Assembly (NCBI GenBank): GCA_002841315.1
Contig: PHEW01000005.1
Span: 62,001 to 126,000, forward strand
From: Actinobacteria bacterium HGW-Actinobacteria-4
GTDB lineage: Bacteria; Actinomycetota; Actinomycetes; Actinomycetales; Demequinaceae
Direction of reading: 5' to 3'
DNA length: 64,000 nt
Position 1 is the first letter of the stretch; every line of letters starts with the position of its first letter. The translations under genes were made by a program, and so were the position numbers. Of this stretch, positions 28,237-39,306 are shown one piece after another. A model generated the notes under the pieces. The model saw nothing but the letters and a program-made list of their open reading frames with translations, was not told the DNA's origin and did not search any database.

Positions 28237-29514
28237 ATGAACGACTCCCGTGTGCCACCCTTCGAGCAACTTCCATGGCCGTCTCGCCCTGACCTCGACG
28301 GCACCCCGCACGCTCCCGCGCCGCCCACCTTTGCTGGCCCCGGCACTGCGGCGCCACGCCCGCCTGCCGGCCCCGGCTACGGTCGCGTACGGCGATCCAC
28401 GGTCGCAGGTATTGCCTTCGTTGCGTTGCTCGTGGGCGCGGCAGGTGGCGTAGGCGCTTCGCTTGCCGTGGACTCCCTGCAAGACACGCCGGTAGCCCAG
28501 CTCCCCGGCGCTGCGGCCGCAGACATCGCGCGGCCCGAGGGATCCGTCGCTCAGGTGGCAGCCCAAGTACTGCCATCAGTGGTGTCGATTGAGGCGACCA
28601 ACAACGGGGTACGTACCTCGACCGGCTCAGGATTCGTGATTCGTGAAGACGGATACATCCTGACCAACGCGCACGTCATCGAGTCTTCCGATGGTTCCGT
28701 GTTGGTGTTGCTGTCCGACGGACGTGTGGTGGACGGCGACGTTGTCGGATCCACAAGCGACTACGACCTTGCTGTGGTCAAGATTGACGAGACCGGCCTG
28801 ACCCCGTTGGTGTTGGGCGATTCTGACGCCATGGTGGTGGGCGATCCCGTGATTGCTATCGGCTCGCCCTTGGGACTCGACGCGACGGTCACCACAGGCA
28901 TTGTGTCCTCGTTGCACCGGCCGGTCACCGCAGGCGGTGGCTCGGCAGCGCCAGCCTTCATCGACGCGATCCAGACTGATGCTGCGATCAATCCCGGCAA
29001 CTCAGGGGGACCGCTACTCAACGCGGCCGGCGAGGTCATTGGTGTGAACTCCGCAGTGGCGGCCCTGCCTGGCGCAGCGGTGACCGGTTCAGCAGGGTCG
29101 GTGGGGCTAGGCTTCGCGATCCCGTCGAATCAGGCGCGGCGCACCGCAGAGGAGCTCATTGAGACGGGCACGGCGACCTTCCCCGTGATAGGCGTCAACC
29201 TGGACAGGCGCAACCAGGGCCGTGGTGTGACAATTCTTCAGGATGATGAGGTCAGTGGTGTGGTGGGCGTGGTGCCCGGCGGGCCTGGCGCTCTCGCGGG
29301 ACTCAGGCCCGGAGACGTGATCTTGGCGATCGATGGCCGCACCGTTGCTCGAGCTGATGAGCTGGTGGTGGCCGTGCGCTCCAAGGCCCCTGGTGACGAG
29401 GTAGTCCTGACCATCCTTGCAGGCAGGGACACTCGCGATGTGACGATTGTGCTGGTGTCCAACACGGAGGTCAACTTCGGTGAAGAGGTACCGCCACCCG
29501 CCGAAGGCGACTAG
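28237..29514 (+). CDS. htrA: HtrA/DegP-like membrane-anchored serine protease with PDZ domain
   Basis: 425 residues. A Pro-rich cytoplasmic N-terminus (1-50), a membrane helix (about 53-75), a trypsin-like domain with the triad in TNAHVIES, SDYDLAVVK and NPGNSGGPLL, and a C-terminal PDZ domain (about 325-410; GVVPGGPGALAGLRPGD). It degrades or refolds damaged envelope proteins and belongs to the SigE stress response. ATG 28237 was chosen for spacing to GAAAGGG; TTG 28231 is an alternative. Confidence 0.93.
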   Translation: MNDSRVPPFEQLPWPSRPDLDGTPHAPAPPTFAGPGTAAPRPPAGPGYGRVRRSTVAGIAFVALLVGAAGGVGASLAVDSLQDTPVAQLPGAAAADIARPEGSVAQVAAQVLPSVVSIEATNNGVRTSTGSGFVIREDGYILTNAHVIESSDGSVLVLLSDGRVVDGDVVGSTSDYDLAVVKIDETGLTPLVLGDSDAMVVGDPVIAIGSPLGLDATVTTGIVSSLHRPVTAGGGSAAPAFIDAIQTDAAINPGNSGGPLLNAAGEVIGVNSAVAALPGAAVTGSAGSVGLGFAIPSNQARRTAEELIETGTATFPVIGVNLDRRNQGRGVTILQDDEVSGVVGVVPGGPGALAGLRPGDVILAIDGRTVARADELVVAVRSKAPGDEVVLTILAGRDTRDVTIVLVSNTEVNFGEEVPPPAEGD

Positions 29515-29517
29515 CCA

Positions 29518-29859
29518 GTGTTCGGCGTCAACGGCGGCGAGTTCCTGATCATCGTGATTATCGCGATGATCGTGGTGGGGCCCGAGCGGCTACCCGAATA
29601 CGCCCAGCGGCTCCGGGAGTTCGTGGTGCGTGGCCGCACCTATGTGAAGCAGGGCCAAGAGTCGCTCACACAGGAGTTGGGCTCGGACATCGACTGGACC
29701 AAGCTGGACCCTCGCCAGTACGACCCCCGTACGATCGTGCGCGAAGCGCTCCTGGACGACGGCCCTGCCCCGACCGCCGCCCCCACCCGAGCATCGGCCG
29801 CTGTGGTGAGACCGCCCGCCGCTGGAGAGCGCGCTCCGTTCGATGCAGACGCCACTTGA
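29518..29859 (+). CDS. tatB: Sec-independent protein translocase subunit TatB
   Basis: A 113-residue component of the twin-arginine translocon. It has a single N-terminal membrane helix (about 5-22), then GPERLPEYAQRLREFV, the typical TatB/TatA hinge and amphipathic helix, and a long polar, Pro/Ala-rich tail. The GTG at 29518 is 3 bases after the htrA stop, so the gene is part of the sigE-rseA-htrA-tatB unit. Confidence 0.9.
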   Translation: MFGVNGGEFLIIVIIAMIVVGPERLPEYAQRLREFVVRGRTYVKQGQESLTQELGSDIDWTKLDPRQYDPRTIVREALLDDGPAPTAAPTRASAAVVRPPAAGERAPFDADAT

Positions 29860-30926
<1,067 letters not shown>

Positions 30927-30927
<1 letters not shown>

Positions 30928-31949
30928 TGGTTGGCTCGAGCGACACAGGGGCGGGCGTGGGCGGCGTCTTTCGCCGGGTCCTTGCACGAGCCAAGCATCT
31001 CAAGGAGCGGCTTGACGGCAGCCACGTGGGCAGGGCGCTGAAGCGCTTCTCGACGCACCATGGCAACGTCCTTGCAGGTGGAGTCGCCTATCACTCGCTG
31101 ACGTCTATCGCGGCGGGCGTGGTGCTGGCGATCACGATTGCGAGCGCCGTGGTGGGCGGCAGCGAGCGCTATCGCAACGCTTTCTTTGAGTTCCTGGGCA
31201 GTGCGGTACCGGGTGTGGTTGACGGCAACGGCTCGGAAGGCCTGATCAACCCCGATTCACTGCGGCCCACGCCCATCACCGGGGTTGTGGGTCTGATCGC
31301 GCTGGTGGTCTTGCTCAACACCGCCACGAGGTATCTCGCGGGGCTCCGAAACGCGGAGCGGACCATGCTGGGACGGGCGTCATCGTCGCCGCTCACCGGC
31401 AAGCTTCGGGACCTGGTGGCGCTGATTGCGGTGGCGTTGGTGGTCATCGTGGGCGCTGGACTTCAGGTACTAAGTTCGCGAGCGGCGACCGCGATCGGTG
31501 ACATCGGCGCTCCTGAAGGGTTCTCCGAATGGAGTGTCCGCGGCGGGGCGATGGGCGTGGGCTTTCTCGCCGATGCCGCGTTTGTTGCCGTGGTGCTGTT
31601 GGTCTTAGGGCGTGCACGTGCACGCAGGTTGGTCCTCATCACCACGATCGCGGGCACCGCACTTGTGATCGGCATCATCCGGCAACTGAGTTCGCTGCTC
31701 GTGGCCGGGGTTGCGGACAACCCTGTGCTAGCGCCATTCGCGGCGATCATCACGCTGCTGATCTTCGTTGACTTCGTGGCGCGAATCTTGCTGATCGCTG
31801 GGGCGTGGATCGGTGCAGTGTCCACCCCTGACGATGAGGGGGCGTCTGACGGCGAGTACGTGATCACCACGGACAACGACAGCTCGCGCAGGCGGTCCGG
31901 AATCACGACCCGCCGTGCGACCACGCGCACCAAGCCCGCAGACGGCTAA
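30927..31949 (+). CDS. YihY/BrkB-family inner-membrane protein
   Basis: A 340-residue protein with about six membrane helices. It starts with a soluble N-terminus containing GRALKRFSTHHGNVLAGG followed by VAYHSLTSIAAGVVLAI, typical of the YihY/UPF0761 family once called ribonuclease BN. The C-terminal tail is polar and basic. It overlaps the trpS stop by one base. Function of the family is not established. Confidence 0.88.
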
Positions 31950-31957
31950 CGTCGGGC

Positions 31958-32725
31958 CTATACCTCGCCGGTGTTGAGCGCGTGCTTGACCTCGGAGATT
32001 GCCTTGGTGACCTCGATGCCACGCGGGCAGGCTTCGGTGCAGTTGAACGCGGTGCGGCACTTCCACACCCCAGCGCGGTCGTTGAGGATCTCGAGGCGTT
32101 CCCACTGGCCCTCGTCGCGACTGTCGAAGATGAACCGGTGTGCGCCCACGATGGCCTGTGGTCCAAAATACTGGCCGTCGGTCCAGAACACGGGGCACGC
32201 GGTGGTGCATGCGGCGCACAGGATGCACTTGGTGGTGTCGTCGAATCGTTCGCGGTCCTCGGGCGACTGTAGGCGTTCACGTTCGGGCGTGGGACCGGTG
32301 GTCATGAGGAACGGCATGATCTCGCGGTAACTCGCGAAGAACGGCTCCATGTCCACGATCAGGTCCTTGAGCACGGGCAGCCCAGCGATGGGCTCCACGG
32401 TGATAGGGCGCGCGGGGTTGAGGTCCTTGAGCAGCGTGGAGCACGCGAGGCGGTTCTTCGCGTTGATTCGCATCGCGTCAGATCCACACACGCCGTGCGC
32501 GCAGCTGCGCCGGAAGTTCAGCGTGCCGTCCACGTTCCACTTGATCTGGTGCAGGGCGTCGAGCACCCGGTCCGTGGCCAAGCAGGTGAGCTGGAACTCT
32601 TCCCAGTACTCCTCGCCCGGACCGTGGGCGTCATTGCCTTCGGGGTTCTGGCGCTTGACACGCAAGGTGACCTCGAAGGTTTCCACGGCGCCGATCTCAG
32701 CGGGGGCTTCAGCGGTGGCAGTCAT
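31958..32725 (-). CDS. sdhB: Succinate dehydrogenase iron-sulfur subunit
   Basis: A 255-residue subunit carrying three iron-sulfur clusters. The [2Fe-2S] ligands lie in CAHGVCGSDAM and a later Cys (about 78-100). The [4Fe-4S] and [3Fe-4S] ligands lie in CILCAACTTACP (about 175-186) and CRTAFNCTEACP (about 222-233). It begins 2 bases after the sdhA stop on the same strand and ends the sdhCDAB operon. Confidence 0.96.
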   Translation of the reverse strand: MTATAEAPAEIGAVETFEVTLRVKRQNPEGNDAHGPGEEYWEEFQLTCLATDRVLDALHQIKWNVDGTLNFRRSCAHGVCGSDAMRINAKNRLACSTLLKDLNPARPITVEPIAGLPVLKDLIVDMEPFFASYREIMPFLMTTGPTPERERLQSPEDRERFDDTTKCILCAACTTACPVFWTDGQYFGPQAIVGAHRFIFDSRDEGQWERLEILNDRAGVWKCRTAFNCTEACPRGIEVTKAISEVKHALNTGEV

Positions 32726-32727
32726 GG

Positions 32728-34497
32728 TTAGTACTTCCGTTCCATGGGCTGGTACTTGGTGACAACAACGGGCTTGTAGTCGAGCTTCACGCCCTTGGAG
32801 GTGGCGTACGCCATGGTGTGGCGCATGAAGTTCTTGTCGTCTCGCTCGGGGAAGTCCTCCCGGTAGTGCCCGCCGCGGCTTTCCTTGCGTGCCAGGGCGC
32901 CGGCCACTACGACTTCCGCGAGATCGAGCAGGAAGCCCAGCTCGATGGCCTCGAGGAGGTCGGTGTTGAAGCGCTGTCCGCGGTCGTGAATGGCCACGTT
33001 CTCGAAGCGCTTCTTGAGGCCCACAATGACCGCAGCAGCTTCCCTGAGCGACTCGTCTGTTCGGAATACCTGGACGTTGCGGTCCATGGTCTCTTGGAGT
33101 TCCCGGCGGACGTCGGCGACCTTCTCGGTGCCATCCGAACTGCCCACAGTTGCCCGCAAGGAGGCAACCTGACCTGCGACAGCCGCGTCAGCGTCGGCCG
33201 GCATGGGTGCGAGCTTCGCGGTCTTCGCGTACTCGGCCGCGGCGACGCCTGAGCGCTTGCCGAACACATTGATGTCGAGCAGCGAGTTGGTTCCCAGCCG
33301 GTTGGCACCGTGCACGGACACGCAGGCGCATTCCCCAGCGGCGTAGAGCCCCTTGATGACGTCGGTGTTGTTGCGCAGCACCTCGCCGCGCACGGTGGTG
33401 GGGATGCCACCCATCGCATAGTGGGCGGTGGGGAACACGGGGATGGGCTCGGTGTACGGCTCCACGCCCAGGTAGGTGCGCGCGAACTCGGTGATGTCAG
33501 GTAGCTTCGCGTCGATGTGCGCGGGCTCAAGGTGGGTGAGGTCGAGAAGCACGTAGTCCTTGGCGGGGCCACAACCTCGACCCTCGCGCACCTCATTGGC
33601 CATCGCGCGCGCCACCATGTCTCGCGGCGCGAGGTCCTTGATGGTGGGGGCATAGCGTTCCATGAAGCGCTCGCCTGTGGAGTTGCGCAGGATTCCGCCT
33701 TCCCCGCGTGCGGCCTCGGACAGCAAGATGCCGAGCCCAGCCAAGCCGGTGGGGTGGAACTGAAAGAACTCCATGTCCTCAAGCGGAATGCCGCGCCGCA
33801 GCGCGAGCGCCATGCCGTCTCCCGTGAGGGTGTGGGCGTTGGATGTGGTCTTGAAGACCTTGCCCGCACCGCCGGTCGCGAAGATCACGGACTTGGCCCG
33901 GAAGGTGTGAACCTCGCCCGTGGCCAACTCGTAGGCGATGACCCCGGCAACGGCAACATCGGCCGATGCTGTGGCGGCTTGCGGGTCGCCGTCAAGAATC
34001 AGGTCTAGCACGTAGAACTCGTTGAAGAACTCGACCTCTTGCTTGATGCACTGTTGGTACAGGGTCTGCAGGATCATGTGGCCGGTGCGGTCCGCCGCGT
34101 AGCAGGCGCGCCTCACCGCAGCCTCGCCGTGACCGCGCGTGTGGCCGCCAAAGCGACGCTGGTCAATAGTTCCCGCGGTGGTGCGGTTAAACGGCAGGCC
34201 CATCTTCTCGAGGTCGAGCACCGCGTCAACGGCCTCGGTGCACAGGATCTCGGCGGCGTCTTGGTCCACCAGGTAGTCGCCGCCCTTGACGGTGTCAAAG
34301 GTGTGCCATTCGGCGTTGTCGTCTTCGACATTGGCGAGTGCGGCGGCCATGCCGCCCTGGGCTGCGCCGGTGTGGGAACGCGTGGGGTACAGCTTGGTGA
34401 GCACGGCGGTACGAGCTCCTTGAGAACTCTCGAGCGCGGCGCGCATGCCGGCGCCACCGGCGCCGACAATCACGACGTCATATTCGTGGTTGGTCAT
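32728..34497 (-). CDS. sdhA: Succinate dehydrogenase flavoprotein subunit
   Basis: A 589-residue FAD subunit that oxidises succinate. The Rossmann start [17 protein letters not shown] and the FAD-histidine region [15 protein letters not shown] (about 43-57) are present, as is [10 protein letters not shown] (about 240-249). The C-terminal domain has the arginine-rich capping pattern, and the end carries [16 protein letters not shown]. Its start overlaps the sdhD stop (ATGA). Confidence 0.97.
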   Translation of the reverse strand: MTNHEYDVVIVGAGGAGMRAALESSQGARTAVLTKLYPTRSHTGAAQGGMAAALANVEDDNAEWHTFDTVKGGDYLVDQDAAEILCTEAVDAVLDLEKMGLPFNRTTAGTIDQRRFGGHTRGHGEAAVRRACYAADRTGHMILQTLYQQCIKQEVEFFNEFYVLDLILDGDPQAATASADVAVAGVIAYELATGEVHTFRAKSVIFATGGAGKVFKTTSNAHTLTGDGMALALRRGIPLEDMEFFQFHPTGLAGLGILLSEAARGEGGILRNSTGERFMERYAPTIKDLAPRDMVARAMANEVREGRGCGPAKDYVLLDLTHLEPAHIDAKLPDITEFARTYLGVEPYTEPIPVFPTAHYAMGGIPTTVRGEVLRNNTDVIKGLYAAGECACVSVHGANRLGTNSLLDINVFGKRSGVAAAEYAKTAKLAPMPADADAAVAGQVASLRATVGSSDGTEKVADVRRELQETMDRNVQVFRTDESLREAAAVIVGLKKRFENVAIHDRGQRFNTDLLEAIELGFLLDLAEVVVAGALARKESRGGHYREDFPERDDKNFMRHTMAYATSKGVKLDYKPVVVTKYQPMERKY

Positions 34498-34952
34498 AGT
34501 CGTCCCAAATCCTCACAGAGTTCGATGTTCAAGAGTGCAGGGTCTGTGCCTTCGGGGCACGGGTCAAACGTGAAGATCACGAGGCTCCCGAGCACGATGA
34601 TGAGGGTGACGGACGTTGCCAGGGCCACCTTGAGCGTCTTGCGGAGCCAGGTGGTACGCGCATAGTCGTTGATGAGCAGGCGCATGCCGTTGCCGCCGTG
34701 GATCATCGCCAGCACCAGCATGGTGAGGTCCCAGACCTTCCACAGCGGGCTTGCCCACTTGCCAGCGACAAAGGCGAAGTCGATCTGGTTCACGCCATCG
34801 CCGGTGAGGAGGTTGATGAACAGGTGCGTGAAGATCAGCACGATCAGGATGACTCCCGATGCCCGCATAAAGATCCACGACCACCGCTCCACCTGCGTGC
34901 GGGAACGACCGGACCGGACAAAGGCGGGGGCCTTCAGTTCAGGAGCTTGCAT
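34494..34952 (-). CDS. sdhD: Succinate dehydrogenase membrane anchor SdhD
   Basis: A 152-residue subunit with three membrane helices (about 27-48, 68-88 and 104-126). A histidine in the first helix ([11 protein letters not shown]) and one in the second ([15 protein letters not shown]) fit haem or quinone ligands. ATG 34952 shares one base with the sdhC stop, which supports this start inside a longer open frame. Confidence 0.88.
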   Translation of the reverse strand: MQAPELKAPAFVRSGRSRTQVERWSWIFMRASGVILIVLIFTHLFINLLTGDGVNQIDFAFVAGKWASPLWKVWDLTMLVLAMIHGGNGMRLLINDYARTTWLRKTLKVALATSVTLIIVLGSLVIFTFDPCPEGTDPALLNIELCEDLGRL

Positions 34953-35326
34953 CACGCACCGCCAAAGACGTGGGACAGGTGCCTGGGGAGGAAGCCAGCC
35001 ATCAGCACGATCATGATTCCCCACACCACCCACACGAGCGCCCGCTGGTGCTTGAGTGCCCATGGCCAGGTGTCGATGGCAATGATGCGCAGGCCATTGA
35101 AGGCGTGGAGGATGATAGCGGCCACCAGGCCGGCCTCCACGAGGCCAAAGATCGGGGTCTTGTAGCTCGCAATGACCTCGTTGTAAGCCTCGGGGGAGAC
35201 GCGCACCAGGGCGGTGTCGATCACGTGGACCACCAGAAAGAAGAAGATCGCGACGCCGGTGGCGCGGTGGACAACCCACATCCACATGCCTTCGCGACCG
35301 CGATAGAGCGTGGGTGCGGACTGCAC
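34952..35326 (-). CDS. sdhC: Succinate dehydrogenase cytochrome b subunit SdhC
   Basis: A 124-residue subunit with three helices. The first begins MWMWVVHRATGVAIFFFLVV, the family's conserved start with HRxTG, followed by VHVIDTAL. A second histidine (ILHAFNGLR) is a haem-ligand candidate. The GTG at 35326 follows GAAGGAGA at good spacing and was preferred over upstream starts. It is first in the sdhCDAB operon; the promoter lies between it and manC. Confidence 0.88.
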   Translation of the reverse strand: MQSAPTLYRGREGMWMWVVHRATGVAIFFFLVVHVIDTALVRVSPEAYNEVIASYKTPIFGLVEAGLVAAIILHAFNGLRIIAIDTWPWALKHQRALVWVVWGIMIVLMAGFLPRHLSHVFGGA

Positions 35327-35378
35327 GGAATCTCCTTCGAGTACGACGACGGGTACGTTCCATCCTAATGTGGACTCT

Positions 35379-36467
35379 GTGACCACGACGCAACCCCTTG
35401 GCGGAGCCGTTGACGACCTTGTCGCGGTAGTGCCCGCCGGCGGCATTGGTTCGCGCCTGTGGCCCCTCTCGCAACCCGATCGACCCAAGTTCTTGCTGGA
35501 CCTGCTCGGGACCGGGCAGTCACTGCTGCAGGGCACGCTTGACCGGATTGCCCCGCTCACGGCTGAGGTGATGGTGGTGACCGGCGTCGCTCACGCCGCG
35601 GCAGTAGGTACCCAACTACCCGGCTTGCCCCAAGCGAACATCCTCACCGAGCCAAGCCCGCGCGATTCGATGGCGGCCATTGCACTCGCGGCGGCCGTGA
35701 TCGAGCAGCGGCACGGAACGCGCATCATGGGATCCTTTCCCGCTGACCACGTGATGCGTGAGCCGGAGCAGTTCAGGGAGTCGGTTCGCATTGCCGTCGA
35801 CGCGGCGCGCACGGGCAAGGTGGTCGTGATCGGCATCGAGCCTACGGGTCCGTCGCCTGCCTATGGCTATATCCACTACGGCGACCGGATGAGCGACGTA
35901 CCGGGCGCGTCCGCAGTGCAAGCGTTCACGGAGAAGCCCGATGTCGACACCGCGTCCCGGATGCTCGCTGCTGGCGGATACGCCTGGAACGCCGGGATGT
36001 ACGTGACGGCGACCGATGTGCTTCTGGCCCACCTAGAGCGCCTGCAGCCCACCCTTTACGCAGGAATCAGGGAGATTGCCGCAGACTGGGACGGGCACGC
36101 CCGCGCCGCAACGCTCGAGCGGCTCTGGCCCACGCTCACACGAATCGCCATTGATCACGCCATTGCTGAGCCGGTGGCAGCCGAGGGCGGTGTGGCTGTG
36201 GTCGCGGGGAGCTTTGACTGGCACGACGTGGGCGACTTCGAATCGCTCGCCTCGCTGGTTCCCGCCGACGCCGATGGCGTCACGCGGATCAACCGCTCGG
36301 CGACGGTCTCGACCACTGATGCGCAGCGCACCGTGGTGATGGGCGGCAGCAAGCCGATCGCCGTGGTGGGGCTTGACGATGTGGTGGTGGTGGAGTCCGA
36401 CGAGGCCATCTTGGTCCTGGGACGCTCTGCGGCGCAGCGCGTCAAGGACGTTTCTGCACCTCAGTGA
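35379..36467 (+). CDS. manC: Mannose-1-phosphate guanylyltransferase
   Basis: A 362-residue nucleotidyltransferase that makes GDP-mannose for glycans. Visible are the nucleotide-binding VVPAGGIGSRLWPLS (about 18-32), RPKFLLDL, PADHVM (about 122-127) and FTEKPDVDTASRM (about 188-200). GTG 35379 is chosen; GTG 35370 is an alternative, and the region may be leaderless. It diverges from sdhC by about 50 bp. It is the GDP-sugar branch of surface-glycan supply. Confidence 0.88.
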   Translation: MTTTQPLGGAVDDLVAVVPAGGIGSRLWPLSQPDRPKFLLDLLGTGQSLLQGTLDRIAPLTAEVMVVTGVAHAAAVGTQLPGLPQANILTEPSPRDSMAAIALAAAVIEQRHGTRIMGSFPADHVMREPEQFRESVRIAVDAARTGKVVVIGIEPTGPSPAYGYIHYGDRMSDVPGASAVQAFTEKPDVDTASRMLAAGGYAWNAGMYVTATDVLLAHLERLQPTLYAGIREIAADWDGHARAATLERLWPTLTRIAIDHAIAEPVAAEGGVAVVAGSFDWHDVGDFESLASLVPADADGVTRINRSATVSTTDAQRTVVMGGSKPIAVVGLDDVVVVESDEAILVLGRSAAQRVKDVSAPQ

Positions 36468-36596
36468 GTAGTGCGAGCGTGACCAATCTGTGTCCTACTC
36501 GCAATCTTGGGAGCCGTGATTGGCAACAATTCCCCCGTACGATAGGAAGTACGTACAAGCCTGGCGTTTCAGGCCAAAACAAGTGAGGAAACACTC

Positions 36597-37652
36597 ATGA
36601 AGAACTCCATTCGCTTCGGCGCGGCTATCACCGCGTCGGCGCTCGTGCTTGCTGCATGTTCCGCAGCACCCGAAGCCACCCCGGCACCAACGGATGACAC
36701 GGCAACCCCGGTCGAGACCGTTGACTACAAGCCCTGCATCGTTTCTGACGCCGGTGGTTTTGATGACCGCTCGTTCAACCAGGCGGGTTACGAGGGCCTC
36801 CAGGAAGTCGTTGCCGCGTACGGCATGGACACCGCACAGGCTGAGTCAGCAGACGACACGGAGTACGAGCCCAACATCTCGGCGCTCGTTGCTGCAGACT
36901 GCGACATGATCATCACCGTTGGCTTCTTGCTTGGTGACGCAACCGCCAACGCGGCTGCCGCCAACCCTGACGTCGACTTCGCCATCATCGACTTCGCGTA
37001 CAACGAGCCGATCGACAACGTGAAGCCCCTGCTCTTCAACACCGACGAAGCCGCATTCCTCGCCGGCTACGCCGCTGCTGCTACCACGCAGACCGGTACC
37101 GTTGCCACGTTCGGTGGCATCCCGATTCCGCCAGTAACCATCTTCATGGATGGCTTCCTGAGCGGTGTCAACTACCACAACGAGACCCAGGGCACCACGG
37201 TGCAGGTACTGGGTTGGGACGGTACTGACGGCTCGTTCACTGGCAACTTTGACGACCAGACTGCTGGCCAGAACCTGACCACCGGCTTCATCGACCAGGG
37301 CGCAGACATCATCCTGCCCGTCGCTGGACCCGTGGGCCTTGGCGCTGCCGCTGCTGCTCGCGAAGCTGGCAACGTGTGGATCATCGGTGTGGACCAGGAC
37401 TGGGTAGTCACCGCTCCTGAGTACGCCGACATCATCTTCACGTCCATCATGAAGAACATGGGACCCGCTGTCTACGACGTGGTTGAAACCACCGCCGTAG
37501 GTGCAGGCTTCTCCAACGCGCCGTACTTCGGCACGCTTGAGAACGAGGGCGTGGGCATTGCGGACTTCCGCGACGCACCCGTGTCGGATGAACTGCTCGC
37601 AGCTCTTGAAGAGATTCGCGCTGGCATCATCGACGGTTCCATCACGCCGTAA
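36597..37652 (+). CDS. BMP-family nucleoside-binding lipoprotein
   Basis: A 351-residue solute-binding lipoprotein (basic membrane protein / PnrA family). The signal ends in the lipobox LAAC, giving lipidated Cys21. The mature protein contains SDAGGFDDRSFNQAGYEG (about 50-67) and IGVDQDW (about 262-268), typical of nucleoside binders. ATG 36597 follows GTGAGGA. It is followed by an ATPase, two permeases and nucleoside catabolism genes, which supports a nucleoside substrate. Confidence 0.93.
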   Translation: MKNSIRFGAAITASALVLAACSAAPEATPAPTDDTATPVETVDYKPCIVSDAGGFDDRSFNQAGYEGLQEVVAAYGMDTAQAESADDTEYEPNISALVAADCDMIITVGFLLGDATANAAAANPDVDFAIIDFAYNEPIDNVKPLLFNTDEAAFLAGYAAAATTQTGTVATFGGIPIPPVTIFMDGFLSGVNYHNETQGTTVQVLGWDGTDGSFTGNFDDQTAGQNLTTGFIDQGADIILPVAGPVGLGAAAAAREAGNVWIIGVDQDWVVTAPEYADIIFTSIMKNMGPAVYDVVETTAVGAGFSNAPYFGTLENEGVGIADFRDAPVSDELLAALEEIRAGIIDGSITP

Positions 37653-37678
37653 CGTGTGAGGACTTTCGAGTCCAAGCC

Positions 37679-37715
37679 CGAAGGGCGCGCTGCGTGATAC
37701 GCGGCGCGCCCTTCG
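37679..37715 (+). terminator. Strong hairpin between BMP lipoprotein and ATPase genes
   Basis: A perfect 12-bp inverted repeat, CGAAGGGCGCGC and GCGCGCCCTTCG. It is extended inward by five more pairs (one of them G-U), leaving a three-base loop. It lies 27 bases after the BMP stop. There is no long U-tract, so partial termination or mRNA protection is likely. Confidence 0.65.
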
Positions 37716-37791
37716 TGTTCCTCGATACTCCTGGTTCGTGCTTGACTTGGCTCATGCACCTGTTGTTGCTGTCACCAACGAAGGGACAGGC

Positions 37792-39306
37792 GTGAAACTC
37801 GAGCTCCGCGGCATCACCAAGAAGTTTGGTGACTTCACTGCGAACAACAAGATTGACCTGCTGGTGGAAGAAGGCAAGATCCACGCGCTGCTAGGAGAGA
37901 ACGGCGCGGGCAAGTCCACCCTCATGAACGTGCTCTTTGGCTTCTACGATGCCGACGAGGGCACAATCCTGCTCGATGATGAAGAGGTGGTGTTCGCAGG
38001 TCCGGGTGACGCCATGGCGGCGGGCATCGGGATGGTGCACCAGCATTTCATGCTCGTGCCACCATTCACGGTTGCCGAGAACGTCATGCTTGGCCACGAG
38101 GCCGTGACAGGCTTCGCGAAGATTCTGGACCTTGACGCCGCGCGGGCTACCGTCAGAGAACTTTCTGAGCGGTTCGGGTTTCATCTTGACCCCGACGCCA
38201 AGGTGGAAGACCTCGCGGTGGGTGCGCAACAGCGCGTCGAGATCATCAAGGCGCTCTCGCGTCAGGCAAAGGTGCTGATTCTCGATGAGCCCACAGCCGT
38301 GCTCACGCCCCAAGAGACCGACGAACTCCTCGAGATCGTCAAGCAACTGCGCGATTCCGGCACGTCGGTGGTGCTCATCACCCACAAGCTTCGGGAAGTG
38401 CAGGCAGTTGCTGACACCATCACCGTGATCCGCCTGGGCAAGGTGGTGGGGACCGCCAAGCCCACCGCGTCCCGCGAGGAACTCGCGTCGATGATGGTGG
38501 GCCGCGATGTGAGCATGACGGTGGACAAAGGCACAGCCAAGCCAGGCGACGTGGTCCTTGCCGTGAAGAACCTGAGTGCCAAAGACGAATCGGGCCACGA
38601 GCAGTTGCGGCGTGTGAGCTTCGATGTGCGCGCGGGTGAGATCCTCGCGGTTGCCGGGGTCCAGGGCAATGGGCAGACCGAACTCATGGAGGCGCTCTTG
38701 GGAGTGATCCCCACCACCGGAGGCAAGGCCACGGTGGACGGTGAGGTCATTACCGGCAAGTCGATCGGTGATGTGCTCATGAGCGGCGTGGGCTTTGTCC
38801 CCGAGGACCGCACCGAAGACGGGTTGGTGGCGACGTTCACGATCGCGAACAACCTGATCCTTGACCTCTACGGCATCGAGCCGTACTCCAAGGGTCTGGC
38901 CCTTCAGCCTGCCGCGATCACTGAGCATGCCGAGCGCAGCGTGGAACAGTTCGACATCCGTACCACCTCGATTCGGGCCACGGCCGGGTCGCTGTCTGGA
39001 GGCAACCAGCAGAAGGTGGTGCTCGCGCGTGAACTGTCGCGCCCGCTCAAGGTGCTCATGGCATCGCAGCCCACGCGGGGCCTCGACGTGGGCTCGATCG
39101 AGTTTGTTCACAAGCGCATCATTCAAGAGCGTGACGCCGGTACCGCGGTGTTGATCGTGAGTTCTGAGCTGGATGAGGTCACCGCGCTCGCTGATCGAAT
39201 CGCAGTCATGTACCAGGGCCAGATTGTCGACATCGTGCCGGCGGACACCGACCGCGAGACGCTGGGTCTGATGATGGCCGGGGCACATGGAGAGGACGCC
39301 GCATGA
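37792..39306 (+). CDS. Nucleoside ABC importer ATPase (two-domain, BmpA/RbsA-like)
   Basis: A 504-residue ATPase with two ABC domains, as in sugar and nucleoside importers. The first has a full Walker A (LLGENGAGKST, about 31-41) and Walker B LILDEPTAVLT. The second has a degenerate Walker A (VQGNGQTEL) but a good signature (LSGGNQQKVVLARELSR). GTG 37792 has GAAGGGA upstream and was preferred over an earlier GTG at 37738. The end overlaps the next permease by four bases. Confidence 0.93.
   Translation: MKLELRGITKKFGDFTANNKIDLLVEEGKIHALLGENGAGKSTLMNVLFGFYDADEGTILLDDEEVVFAGPGDAMAAGIGMVHQHFMLVPPFTVAENVMLGHEAVTGFAKILDLDAARATVRELSERFGFHLDPDAKVEDLAVGAQQRVEIIKALSRQAKVLILDEPTAVLTPQETDELLEIVKQLRDSGTSVVLITHKLREVQAVADTITVIRLGKVVGTAKPTASREELASMMVGRDVSMTVDKGTAKPGDVVLAVKNLSAKDESGHEQLRRVSFDVRAGEILAVAGVQGNGQTELMEALLGVIPTTGGKATVDGEVITGKSIGDVLMSGVGFVPEDRTEDGLVATFTIANNLILDLYGIEPYSKGLALQPAAITEHAERSVEQFDIRTTSIRATAGSLSGGNQQKVVLARELSRPLKVLMASQPTRGLDVGSIEFVHKRIIQERDAGTAVLIVSSELDEVTALADRIAVMYQGQIVDIVPADTDRETLGLMMAGAHGEDAA

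Noticed and set aside
37738-37791. An upstream GTG start for the nucleoside ATPase adding 18 residues.
   Set aside because: The GTG at 37792 has GAAGGGA at good spacing and begins where the ABC domain normally starts.
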